Below are positions 22,980 through 34,890 of a stretch of 64,000 nt of DNA, in pieces. Position numbers and translations under genes: made by a program. Source of the stretch: Pyrenopolyporus hunteri (taxonomy: Eukaryota > Ascomycota > Sordariomycetes > Xylariales > Hypoxylaceae); assembly GCA_902806595.1 (NCBI GenBank), contig CADCXC010000013.1, forward strand, positions 496,001-560,000. Reading direction: 5' to 3'. The notes under the pieces are model-generated. The model was not told the origin of the DNA. It saw only the letters and a list, made by a program, of their open reading frames with translations, and made no database searches. Within the stretch, counting starts at the first letter, position 1, and every line of letters starts with the position of its first letter.

Positions 22980-23425
22980 ATGGTTTCTATTAACGTGGTC
23001 GCGTTGTTATCCTGTGAGTCGAGCCGCGATCACGATTCAAATCTAGCGCTTATACGTCTTATTCCCTAGTCACTATTGCGACTCTTGCCCAAGTGACCCC
23101 TAACAATGCCGGCGCTAAGGACGTAGGCCAGGGTAACGGGCAGCAGTTCATCACCGGAGGTTGTGTTTCTGACGCCGTAAGTATTGATTCCATAATAGCC
23201 CGAGTGTCGCCGCGTCAACACTCGACCGGTTTACTAATAGAGCTCCGATATGGGTAGGACTGCTCGTCGGCGTGCTGCGCCGAGGTTGAGACTACGGGCT
23301 TGGGCGTCTGCTCCGCCGAAGCGGCGTCGCTCCAGAATGGCAAGCTGGGCTGCGGCTTCGTCGACCCCAATGCCGAGCAGACTATTGCCGATGCCCAGGC
23401 CCAGGTAGAAAAGCAAGGATTCTAA
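22980..23425 (+). CDS. Small Cys-rich secreted protein, BAS2-like candidate effector
   Basis: Three exons (22980-23013, 23070-23176, 23258-23425) give 102 residues. Residues 1-19 form a signal peptide (MVSINVVALLSFTIATLAQ). The mature part has NGQQFITGGCVSDADC, a double-Cys CC, GVCSAEAASLQNGKLGCGF and a final KQGF, with six cysteines in total. The layout, length and motif order resemble Magnaporthe BAS2 (biotrophy-associated secreted protein 2) and related sordariomycete proteins, judged from family memory. The acceptor at 23257 is chosen over the AG at 23240 because only it restores the conserved DADC junction. No enzymatic role is known for the family, and related proteins occur in saprotrophs too, so a host-interaction role is only a possibility. 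Confidence 0.78.
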
Positions 23426-24345
23426 GCGCGTAATTATCCGAGTGTGCTTGATGCACTACGACGGCGTACATACCTAGGCGCATTGTCGATTTTCTAACTG
23501 GAACACTTCTATGGAAGATATCTATATATGTGTGTGGACGGAACTTGTACTGAACGGTGGTTGGTCTCAGAAAGGGGGAGTGGTGTCAATCAAGATACTT
23601 CACGAATTTTATGACGGTACGGCTCGCGCAAAATCAAATTCTATTGATGATGGTGCAATGCGAACTGGAACTGAATGAATGTCCTTTTATTACTATTGTT
23701 GTTGGGTGGTGGCTTTCTTGATATTGGGTATTCAGGTAATTGAATCAATACTCCCTTTATTGTCACGTAACTCGTCGATTACAAAGGATCGAAGGTTCAT
23801 TATTAGGTATATTTAGCATATATCGATCACGCAACAAACCCGTGACAAGAAACTAGATATCGTATTCTAGAAATAAGCATCGTAAAGGTTCGGAACCTTG
23901 AACCTCCTCTCCCATTACGCCAGTTTCCAGTTTTCCAAGGTTTGCGACTCGGTAAACGAGCGTGGCGCACTTTACGCACCGCTGACGTGGCTCCGTGTGG
24001 GTGGTCGCTATATAATCGCATCAATTGGCCGACTCAGATTCCGTGAGTTCTTATTCGACCACTATCACTATTGCTAGAACGACTCATCGTCCTCCTCCAC
24101 ATTCATCACTACAACAACATTGTTAGGCGTAAAGAAGTGTTCAGCATCTTTGTGCCTTAATTAACTGATTGTGTGCTAAAAGAAGCAAGCCCGTATTGCC
24201 ACAGCCCGAGACATGGACTCTGTTCTTATTTCCGTTTTCCACAATACAAATGTAAAAGACTAATCCGGCTTCGCGCCTGAGTTCGCATCGAGGTACATCC
24301 CACCCGCGACAACCTGAACGAATAAAGAACACCGAACAATCTATT
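23426..24345. other. Intergenic region
   Basis: About 0.9 kb between the BAS2-like gene and the RING-like gene. There are no supported ORFs and no repeats. Confidence 0.45.
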
Positions 24346-25245
24346 ATGGCAAATGTCCAAAGGAGTAACTATCTCCCTTACCTCCAACAATTCCTTGACA
24401 CCCAAGACAACAACGATGGGGTAGTCATTGAGGCCGTGTGCGGCATATGTCAGGAACGGAAGCTTGACATCTCCAACAGTGCTAGAGACCTTACTTCACC
24501 CAGCAAATCCCTCCTAGAGTATCCAGAAACCCATAGGCATCTGTTTAATTATGTTAAACACGGCATCGAACGGACGGTAGCCCTAGCGTGCGGTCACGTA
24601 TTCGGCGACCGGTGCGTCGGGGCTATCCTAGCGCAGGGAACGGACCTCGTCTGCCCGTCGTGCGGATTCAGGATGTCGTATCAAGGGTGCGGGCACGCCA
24701 TCCCACCAGCCCTAGTTCCTGTCAGCGGCGACAAGCCGATTCGGGACGAATTCCCACTGACGATTCCCGAGGGGGCCACTGACCCGCGCAACTGCATGGA
24801 GTGCCGGTGGAGACACATTCGGTCGCACATCCGATACGCGCTCGCCGAAGACTGCGTCTTGTGCCGCCAGAGGAGCCTCGCCCGCGTGCCGTTAGACGCG
24901 GCTAGCCACCGCGCGCACCGGGAGCAGCATCTCAACTCGGGGCTCAGACAGGCTCTCGACGACGTCGCGAACCTCATCTGGCCCGAGTTCGTCACGCGCG
25001 AGACGGACTCGTCCCTGTCGAAGGCTGCGGCCGACGACGAGCGCCGCCAGATCCACGTCTCGCTCCTCAACGCGATGGTATTGTCGGAATTGGAGGACAC
25101 GATCTGGTATCGCAGTAAGGCTGGGAAATCAAATCACCTTACCAAGGAACAGCTACGAAAGCATGCGCGGGGGATGGCGTCGATCGAGCAGAGCCTCCTG
25201 GACTGGCTCATGAACTCTACTCGAGACCAGAGGCGGATGTGGTAA
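24346..25245 (+). CDS. RING-like zinc-binding protein, function unknown
   Basis: A single-exon gene of 299 residues. The N-terminal half holds a Cys/His array: CGICQE (about residue 32), then ALACGHVFGDRCVGAIL (about 80-95), then VCPSCGFRM (about 103). This matches a RING-type order of CX2C, CXHX3C-like and CX2C, with a long loop after the first pair. Further pairs follow (NCMECRWRH, DCVLCRQRS), suggesting a second zinc site. The C-terminal half is charged and helical with no recognised fold. It could be an E3 ubiquitin ligase, but the spacing is irregular and I cannot assign a family. GC content rises strongly in the second half compared with its neighbours. Confidence 0.7.
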   Translation: MANVQRSNYLPYLQQFLDTQDNNDGVVIEAVCGICQERKLDISNSARDLTSPSKSLLEYPETHRHLFNYVKHGIERTVALACGHVFGDRCVGAILAQGTDLVCPSCGFRMSYQGCGHAIPPALVPVSGDKPIRDEFPLTIPEGATDPRNCMECRWRHIRSHIRYALAEDCVLCRQRSLARVPLDAASHRAHREQHLNSGLRQALDDVANLIWPEFVTRETDSSLSKAAADDERRQIHVSLLNAMVLSELEDTIWYRSKAGKSNHLTKEQLRKHARGMASIEQSLLDWLMNSTRDQRRMW

Positions 25246-26143
25246 ATCATTGCTTAATTCTTTTATTATCGGTTCTGGAGTCGGCGTCCACGGGGATATG
25301 GAGTTAGGTCATGGCCGAGCGCGGGTGGTTATTAATAGGCAGGTAGAAAATAGCCATAACATGATTATCGTTACGCAGAACCCCTGATTCCCCGGCCGAG
25401 CCCTGTCAGCCCTACATCCTGCCTAATCTTTACCCGACCCTAAGTGTCGAGCCTATACTTGTATGTGTATAGGGTTAGGTCTGATTACTGTGATAGGTCC
25501 CTATGCTGGTCGCGTCGCTGCGCCAACGCGGCGGGGCACCTAGGCAATGAACTTCGAATCGCCAAGGGTTTCTAGCCCCGAAATTCACAGGCTTTACGTC
25601 TCGTTGAACTTAAGCGAGGAGAGAGTGAAGAATTCCGCATGGTATCACGTTGGCTTGAAGTTGAGACTATATGTAGTTTCAAGGTGAATCGCATCCTCCG
25701 GAATCCTATGACTTGGTGGAAGCATCAAACAACCCCAACAGACTCTTGCTTGAGCCGACACTGCAATTCTACAAGGGGGGGCTGTGTCGTAGCGTTAGAG
25801 ATACGATATTGTAGCGGGCTACGGCGTCAACTCCATATACTCGTTAGCCCCGCGCTCTCGCTTGCGCGCTATTAGAGAGGGGGCTGGGGTGTGTGACTCA
25901 AGACTCAGGGTATAATCCCCTCGTGCCTGGGGGCCTGTGCGATTGCTGTATACCTACCTGGGTAGGTACCTATATATGAATTCCAAATGAGCTTTAAAAC
26001 AAGCTATGCCTTTTCCTGAAATTTTCTCATCTTTCAACTCGGATTCCGTATGATTTGCCCTATTCACCATTCTAAGCTCCTCTTCTCGTCTTCTTTTTTC
26101 TCGACACTTCTCATTCCTCCCGCCTTCCTCTCTAACAATAACG
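25246..26143. other. Intergenic region
   Basis: About 0.9 kb upstream of the MARVEL-type gene. It has a palindromic repeat, ACCTACCTGGGTAGGTACCT, near 25952-25971, and a CT-rich leader at about 26080-26135. An ORF at 25639-25875 has no support. Confidence 0.45.
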
Positions 26144-26970
26144 ATGCAGAAAATCGCGGAACTTGTTGCGCGAGGCCTTTTGGTAAGTCATACCACCATT
26201 AAACGGTCCCCCCTAGATGCCTAGAGACACCTTAGGTAATGTTAGGTAGTCATGCTCACCAAGTCTCAGCTCATTTTTAGCGCGATAGTGCTAGGCCTCT
26301 CTATCACTCTTGCGAAACATCAGCTCGTCGGTTCGCCTCCCGCTGAAACCTCATTCGGGAGTTTCTGCGGCGCTTTTGGCATCTTGATGAATCTGGTTGG
26401 CCTCGCCACCCTCCTTACCGATAAGATTCCTGCCATAGTGTTGTCTATAGGAGATGGCCTTGTAGCAGGGCTCTACCTTGCCGGTGGCATCGTGAGTTAT
26501 ACCACGTCCCTGAAACAGGAACTACATAGGTAGGTATATATCCACGCACTAACGCGATAACTACAATAGGCCTTGACGATTGCTCTAGAGCCGGTGTCGA
26601 GCTGCACGGCAACCGATCTCAAGAACCGCTACGCTCGATATCACAACAAGCTCTTAACGGGCGGGTGCCAGGATGTAGCTGGTAGGAATATATGCCCCGG
26701 TATCACTGAAGAATCCGTTCTGGTCGGTAGATGTCAGAGAGTCCAGGTTGGTGTTCACACAATTTCTTATTCCTTTACGAGTCTCCCAAATGCCACAGCA
26801 TTGTACCGCACCCATTCGCCCTTCACTTTCTCGCCTATCACTGATCGCGTAACGTATACTAGGCCGATTTTGTCTTCGAATACTTGGCCTTTGCTGCTGC
26901 GGTCGCTGTCGTAGCTTTGAATATTTCTATGAGACGGAGTAAATCGAGTACGGCCGTGAATTACGTGTAG
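26144..26970 (+). CDS. MARVEL-like four-helix membrane protein
   Basis: Four exons (26144-26182, 26246-26491, 26570-26746, 26863-26970) join with all junctions in phase 0 and give 189 residues. The protein has four hydrophobic helices: SQLIFSAIVLGLSITLA, GAFGILMNLVGLATLL, AIVLSIGDGLVAGLYLAGGI and FEYLAFAAAVAVVALNIS. A Cys-containing extracellular-type loop lies before the last helix. A short basic tail (RRSKSS) ends the protein. The helix layout and tail resemble fungal MARVEL/Nce102-like proteins, which organise plasma-membrane domains. The exon 3 to 4 junction was chosen because reading through exon 3 gives an unrelated Ser/Thr-rich tail, while splicing restores the last helix. Confidence 0.82.
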
Positions 26971-27179
26971 AGCTTTCTTGGATGAGTTCGAATGAATTCC
27001 TCTCACGGGGTTTGCCGTACAGAGCTGACGGGAAATTATTTTTGTTCTTTTGAAAGTGTTATACCTATGTAGTTAACAAGTTACTGTCACCCCCAAGGAT
27101 GCGCCTTGTTTAGAACTCGCCAAACAAGGCTATGTTTACACGGAATCAAATCTATAGCTGCTTCACTACTTAAGTTACT

Positions 27180-30100
27180 TATAACTGTATTAAGGATATA
27201 AATATTTATGTTAAAAAGTGGTTTATTAAACTTTGAAAAGTGTCGAGGGAATTTTTTACGTTAAGTGATATAATTAACTTATTTTAAGAGTATTAATTAT
27301 ATGAAAATATTTATGTTAATGTTGATAGAATTTTTAGGTTATTTTTAATAAAATTTTAAAATCGGCGGCGTTTTTTTTATTATTTATAATAATTATTAAA
27401 ATGTTTTTATATTTTTAAAATATATTATTAATATATTTATTAATATTTTAAAAGTTATAAAATTATTAAAATGTATAATACGATATATATAATTTAAAAT
27501 ATAATATTTATAAAATAATATAAATCGTATATATTATATATAAAAGTAAAATTTTTTAAAAAAAATTTAATAATAAAAGTTATATATATATAAAATAAAT
27601 TTAAATAATTAATTTTAAATTTTCGATATTTTTTTATAATTTAAACGTTAAATTTTATAATTTATTTAAAAAATTATATATAAAAAAAAATTATAAAATA
27701 TTTTAAAATAAAAAATATCGTATAAATTATAATATTTTAAAAAATGTAAAAATAAAATTATGTAATTAAATACGTATTTTTATAAATTTAAATTTCGCGT
27801 TTAAATTAAATATTTATAATTATTAAAAGTATATTTATATATATAATAATTATATAAATTACGCGTATTTTTTTTTTAAATAATTTAATTAAATTATTTA
27901 CGGTTATTTTATTAATAATAACGTAATTTAAAACGAAATAATTTTTTAATGTAATATTAATAATTTATTTATAACGAATATTAATATAATAAATTCGAAT
28001 CGATTTTAAAAAATTAATTATAATTGTTAAAACATTTATCGAATCGATAAATATTATTATTAATATTAATTATTTATAATCGAAATTAATAATTAAATTA
28101 TTAATTTAAATTAACGTTTTATTTAATAGGGTTAAATTTACGAATTTAATTTTAATAAACGATAATATAATTAAAAATTATTTTTTCGATTTTTAATAAA
28201 TAAATTTATTAATTAAAAAAATTATTATTTTTTTTATAAATTATTACGTATTAACGACGTTATTAAAAGTTATATTACCGTAATTAATAAAGTTTAATTA
28301 AAGAGTTATATATTAAATTTTATTTAATAAAATATCGAAATTAATAATGTCGATAATATATTATATTAAATATACGATAATTGTTTAATAATAAATTAAA
28401 AAGTTAAAATTAACTTCGAATAATTTATTAAAAGTTTAAATAATATTAAATTTAATTTATATAAAAAAGAAATTAATTAATTTTATATAATTTTAATATA
28501 ATTTTATAATTTTTTTATTCGTAATTAATTTTTAAAAGTAGGGTATAAAAAAATTAAATCGTTAAAAAGTTTTTATAAAATTAAAATTCGTAAAATCGTA
28601 TTTTATAAATATTTTTTCGACGAATTAAAATTAATTAATTTAAATTTACTTTAAAATACGATTTTTTCGAATAGTTAAATTAAAAAATAAATAAATTTTA
28701 TTTAAAGATTTAAATTCGAAAAAAGTAACGAAGGTTTTTTTCGTTTAAAAAATAATATTTTTAATAAATTTATTAAAAATTAAATTATTAACGTAAATTA
28801 ATAAAAATACATTTATATTATTATTTTTATATACGTAATAATTAATTATAAAAAATTCGAAATTTAAGATTTAAAAAGTTTTAATTAACGTATAATATTA
28901 TTAAAATAAAATTTTACGTAATTTATATAAAATTTTACGAAATTAATAAACGTAGTTAAAATTTCCTCGTATAAATTTATAAAATTATTTGACGTAAATT
29001 TTTTTATCGTATAATTTAAAATTTAAAAAAATAATAATTACGTTTAATTAATAAAATTCGAAGTCGAAAATTATTATAAATATTAAAAATAATTTAATTA
29101 AAGTAAAATCGACGATAATAATATATAAATTTTAAATCGTTTATAAATTATATTTTTTTAAATTTTTACGTATTATTTAACGCGTTTTATTACGTTATTA
29201 TTAACCGTCGAAATTAAATTTTTAATTCGTAATTTATTTTTTTAATAAAATATTTATATTTAGAAGTGAAATTATTAAGTTTTATATATAACGATTTTTT
29301 AAATCGCGTATTTATTTTTCGAAAGTAAATTATTATTTTTTTTATAATTTTAAATTTCGTTAAATTTATTTAAAATTTTTAATAAATAAATGATTCGAAT
29401 AATTAAAAGTTAAAAAATAATTAATTATTAAATTTGAAAAATAAAAAAATCGAATGATATTAAAAATACGAATATTAATATTAATATAAATAAATTTTAA
29501 AATTAAAATTAATTAAATAATATAATTAATTAAAGTAATATTATAAGATAATTTTCGTAATAATTATAATTAAATCGATTAAAACGTTTAAATTAAAATA
29601 AAATTAATTTAAAAGGAATTTTTATTTAAAATTAAATATTTTAATTCGATTAAAACGTTTTTAAAAAATTTAACGTTCGATTTAATTATTAATTTAATTT
29701 TTAATTTAACTTTTAATTTAATTATATTATTTAATTTTTTTAGATTATTTAATTTAATTAAATTATTTAATTTATTCGAAAAAAAATTAAATTCGTTTAA
29801 TATTAATGTATTTAGTTTAATTAATATAAAGGTAAAATTATTAATAAAGTTAAATAAGTTCGAATGTTAATTTTTAAAAATCGTAATTATATATATTTAA
29901 TTTTTAAAAATCATTTAATTTTTAAAAATTATTTAAATTTTAAATAATTAAATCGAAAGTAATTCGAATAAAAACTTTTATTTTTACGACTTTATAAAAT
30001 TTAAATTTAAATCGTTTATAAAATTAAAAATAAATTTAAAAATAAGTAAAATAATCGATTTAAAAAAAGGTAGTTATTTTACGTTATCGAAATTTAAATT

Positions 30101-33100
30101 TAAATCGATAATTAATATAATTAATAAATTTTCGAATGTAGTTTTTAAAGTAAAAAAATCGAATTATAATTTAATTTTTTCGAGAAATTTTTTTATAAAT
30201 TAAATATTAATAATTTTTTTAATTTTTTTAAATTAAAGGAAATAAATATAATAAATAATATCGTATTTATTTTTATAATTTATTAATTAACTTTTAATAA
30301 TACGTAAATTTATTTTCGTAAAACGTAGTTATTATTTAATAATATAAACGTTATAATTATATTTATAAAAATAAATAATTTACGATTATTAATTAAATAA
30401 ATATAAACTTAAAAACGTAATTAAACGTATTTATAATAATTTAAAACTTTTATTAATTTAAATCGATAAAAAATTTATTATAATTACGATAATTTATTTC
30501 GTAAAAAATTATAATATATAAAGTAAATTAACGGCGTTAAAAACGAATTGTATTATTTATTATATAAATAATTTAATTCGTTTAATTAATTCGAATTATT
30601 TATAATAATAAATTATAACGAAATAAATTAATATATTATATATTTTAATTTATTTAATAACGTTAAAAAATTTTTCGTTATTATTAAAATAAATTATTTA
30701 TATTAATAAAATAATTTATCGTTTAATTATTTAAATTAATTTAATTATTTTAATAGAAATAAATTTAAATGTTTTTATAAACGTAAAAATAATTTAATAA
30801 TATTTCGAATAATTATTAATCGTATAAATTATATAACGACGATTATTATATTTATATTTATATTTTATTAAATCGAAAGTAATTAACGTTAATAATTTAA
30901 ATTAAAAAATCGATAAAATTTAATTCGTTAATTTAATTATTTTATTAAATAAATATATTTTATATTTATAATTAATTATTTTAATTTTAAATATTTTAAT
31001 ATCGATACGTTTATATATAATTTTTACGCGTTTAACGTTAATATATATAAAACGTTTATATATAAATTAATAAATAATATATAAAATAAAATTTAATTAA
31101 AACGGTTTTTATATAAAAATTAAATTAATTAATCGATAAATATAAAAAATTATTACGTTTAATATTTAATTAATAGTTATAAATTATTAATTTTTACGTT
31201 TATTAATTAAAATATTAATTCGATTATTAATTACGATTTTTTTAAAACGTAATTAACTAGCGTTAAATATATTATAAAAAATAAAAACGTTAAAAATTAC
31301 GTTAATAAAACGAAAAATATTAATAGGTTTCGAAAAAGTAATAATTAAAATTTTTATTTCGTTAAATACAATAGATTTTACGATTTTTTTATTAATTATC
31401 GTAATTAAAAAAAGTTGAGTTATATAAATTAAAATAATAAAATGTCGTCGATTATTAAACGTATATTTATTGTTTTTTAAATTTAAAATTACGTTATTTT
31501 AAATAATTATTTCGAATAATATTAACGATAAATTATTTAATGCGATAATCGAAGTTAATATAAAAGTTAAATTAAATATCGAAGTTAACGAAAGTTTCGA
31601 ATTTAAAATAGATTTTAAAATTAAATTAAATATTAAAGTTAATTATATATTATAATTAAAATTTAATATTTTAAAGTCGACGTTTTAATTATTCGATTTT
31701 ATAGTAATATAATCGATTTTAAATTAATTATTACGATTAATTTTTACGGGTTTTAATTAATTTTTATAAAGGTAATATTTTTTAAAATTTATATATTTAT
31801 AATATTTATTATATTAATTAAAGTCGATTTTATATTACCGTTATTTCGATTTATATTATATTTACGTAAAATTAATATTTTTAAAATGAATTTTAAAGTA
31901 ATTAAAAGGAAGTTAAAACGATATAAAATAGTTTTAATTAAATAAATTATTTTAAGGTTTTTATTATAATTTATAATTACGAAAAAAATTATTTTTAAAT
32001 TAAATTAACGTAATAATACCGTCGTTTTTCGATAATTTAACTTTAATTTATATATTAATTATTAATTTACGTTACGTAAAATTTTTTTTAATTAATTAAT
32101 ATAATAATTATTTATATTACATACGATTATAATTTTTTAAATAATATAATATAACGTATAATATATATTTTTCGTTAATATCGATTTTTAATTAATTAAA
32201 ACGTTTATAAATATTAATAATTTTATTTAAAAACTTTTATAAATTCGAAATTATAATTAATATTTATTAATCGTTAATTAATTCGATTATACGATTAATT
32301 AATTTTTCGAAGATTTATTTTAATACGAAATTATAAATAATTTTAAAGTTTTAATCGTTAAAGTTTTAATTGTAATTTTTTAAAATAATTTTTACGTAAT
32401 TCGATAAAAAGTTATTAATTAAAATAATAACGAAAATACGGTTTTTTTTATATTAATTCGTGCGTTTTTTAAATAAGTTTTCGATAATATAATATAAAAA
32501 ATCGTTATATTTAAATTTATTTTTAAATTTCGTTAATTAATTTTCGAAGTTTAATTTATTTTTAAAAGTTAAAATTTTTCGCGTAAAAATATTTTTAAAA
32601 TTAATTAAATTTATAATAAATAATATTATCGAAATAATATAAAAAAATTAATAAAGTTTATACGATAAAAATTATAATTAAAAAATATAAATGGTGTTAA
32701 TATATAATTATATACGATAATAATATAAAATAAAACGATTATAAAGTTTTATATATAAAATTTTAATTCGATATAAATTTAAAAATAAAATTTAATAAAT
32801 AAAATAAAATAAAAAAAAAATATAATAATATATGTTTATTATATATTATAAAAAGTACGAATAATATTTAATCGTAAAAATTAAATTAAATATTTAATAT
32901 TTAAAAAATAAAAAAAAAAAAATATTTTATTCGACGTCGATTTTTATATATATATATATAATTATTTTTTTTATTAATTTATAAATCGTAACTCGTATAT
33001 TTAAAATAAAACGAAGTCGTATCGAATAATATATTAAAGGTAAAAAAAAAAAAATATTTATTATTAATTAAAAGGGGGTCGATTCGATCGTTTAATTAAT

Positions 33101-34430
33101 TAATAGATACGGCGATTTATTTCGAAATTAACGAATATTATTATCGTATATAATAAAATTAAAATTCGAAGGATTAATATTCGAAAAAATCGCGCGTCGA
33201 CGAAAATATCGTTATTAAATTAAATAAAATTAATTAATAATTATTATTAATATAATTATTAATCGAATAAAATAATAATTTATTTAAGTTAATTTTTTTT
33301 AATAACGTTATATAATTATATAAAAAATATAATTTAATAAAATAAAAAAAAATAAATTAAATAAAAAAAAAATATAACGTTACGTTTTAATATATTTAAA
33401 TTTAAGTTAAAATCGTAATTTAAAAATAATTAAATAATAATAAATAATTTATTTAAATTAAATATATATAATTAAAAAAATTAAAAAAAAATTAATATAA
33501 TAATTTATATTATTAATAAAATTTATAAAATTAATATATAATTTATAATATAATTTATACGTTTAAAACGACGGCGATTTTAACGATAATTTATAATATT
33601 ATAAAAAAATAAAAAATAATAAAATAAAGTAAAATTTTAATTAATTAAAATTAAAGTTAAAATATAAAGATATAAACGATAATTAATAATATAAAAAATC
33701 GAATTTTCGTGTTTTTTCGGTTATAAATTATATTATATATTTTCGAAGTTTCGAAGTTAATATTAAAATAAATATAAATTAGTTATAAAATTGATTTAAA
33801 ATTATATAATTTTTAATATTTTTATTTTTTTCGATAAATATATACGAAAAAAAGTTATTAATATAAGTTATTATTTATTATTTAATAATAAATAAATAAC
33901 GTTAAATCGAAAATAGGAGTAGATTAACGTTTTTAATAAATTTTATAATTTTTAATTGTTATTATTAAATCGAAATAAATTTAATAATATAATATTTAAT
34001 TATTTCGAAATTTTCGATATTAAATTATTAAATTTAATACGATTAATTATTAATAAATTTAAAAAAATTTAAATTTATATATAATTATTATTTAACGAAT
34101 AATATAATTCGAATTTTAAAAAAAGTAATAATTTATTAAAAATATAATAAATATTATAAAAAATAAAAGTAAAATTTTTTAAAACGTTAAAAATAAATGT
34201 AATCGTAAAATTATAAAAATTTAAAAAAAAATTTATTTAATCTTCGATATAATTAATCGAATTCGATAAAATTATATAGAAATAAAATAAATTTAATTAA
34301 TTAAAAATAATAAAAATATTTTAAAAAAATTAAAAAATAAAATTATCGTAAAATTAAATTTTTTTTTTCGTTATTTTAATTAATTAAAAGTAAAAAATAA
34401 CGATTTTGAATTTATAACTTATGAGATAAT
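27180..34430. mobile_element. AT block 2: RIP-degenerated repeat element, about 7.2 kb
   Basis: Over 7 kb of almost pure A/T, with residual C nearly confined to CpG. No open frame survives. A 123-bp direct repeat lies at both ends (27506-27628 and 34417-34539, exactly 6,911 bp apart), which suggests the remains of an LTR retrotransposon. Spacing fits a Ty3/gypsy or Ty1/copia element, but no protein domain can be read and the superfamily is unknown. The AT-only sequence begins about 300 bp left of the left repeat, so an older or nested copy may be present. RIP acts on duplicated DNA before meiosis, which implies a sexual past for this lineage. Confidence 0.72.
27506..27628 (+). repeat. Left copy of 123-bp direct repeat (mutated)
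   Basis: This aligns without gaps to 34417-34539. I count 24 differences, and every one is C in the right copy to T here, or G to A. There are no transversions or indels. This is the expected direction for RIP of an LTR-like sequence. Confidence 0.88.
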
Positions 34431-34539
34431 ATAAATCGTATATATTATATATGAGGGTAGAATCCTTTAAAAGGAATTTAACAGTAAGGGTTATATATAT
34501 ATAAGGTGGATTTAGATGATTAATCTTAAATCTCCGATA
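34417..34539 (+). repeat. Right copy of 123-bp direct repeat (nearly unmutated)
   Basis: The less mutated partner of 27506-27628. It contains a TATA-like run (TTATATATATATAAGG) near 34491-34506 that could be an LTR promoter. The AT-only composition ends a few bases into this copy, at about 34430, so the RIP boundary falls inside the repeat. Confidence 0.85.
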
Positions 34540-34890
34540 ATATTACATTGTGTTTCGACTGACTGAGGCGACAAATCGACAGGTATTTAGTTTGAAATAA
34601 TACGTGGGTGTGAGCCTATGGTAAATGTGTGTTATCGTGGGGTTGACGATGAAAAGAAACATACTAGAATTGAGGAAGAAGGTCGAGGATAGAGTATTTC
34701 GTTACAACTAATTGGCTCATGAAAGTAATTCAGCTATGCCGCCGTAAACTTTCATACCGCGATTCAACAGACTATTTCAATGCTCAAGGGATTTTTTCGT
34801 TCACAAACTACTCCCTCAGCCTAATGTGACGATTCAGTATTGACTATCAGTCTTGCAGAATATCAACTCATAAAAAATTTCTCATTCGCC

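Noticed and set aside
27506..34416. Reading retrotransposon proteins from the AT block
   Set aside because: Mutation is saturated; every frame is full of stops and no reverse transcriptase or integrase motif can be trusted.
34417..34548. Treating the right repeat as a complete LTR ending TTACA
   Set aside because: Similarity to the left copy ends at 34539; the following bases do not match, so LTR ends and target-site duplications cannot be fixed.
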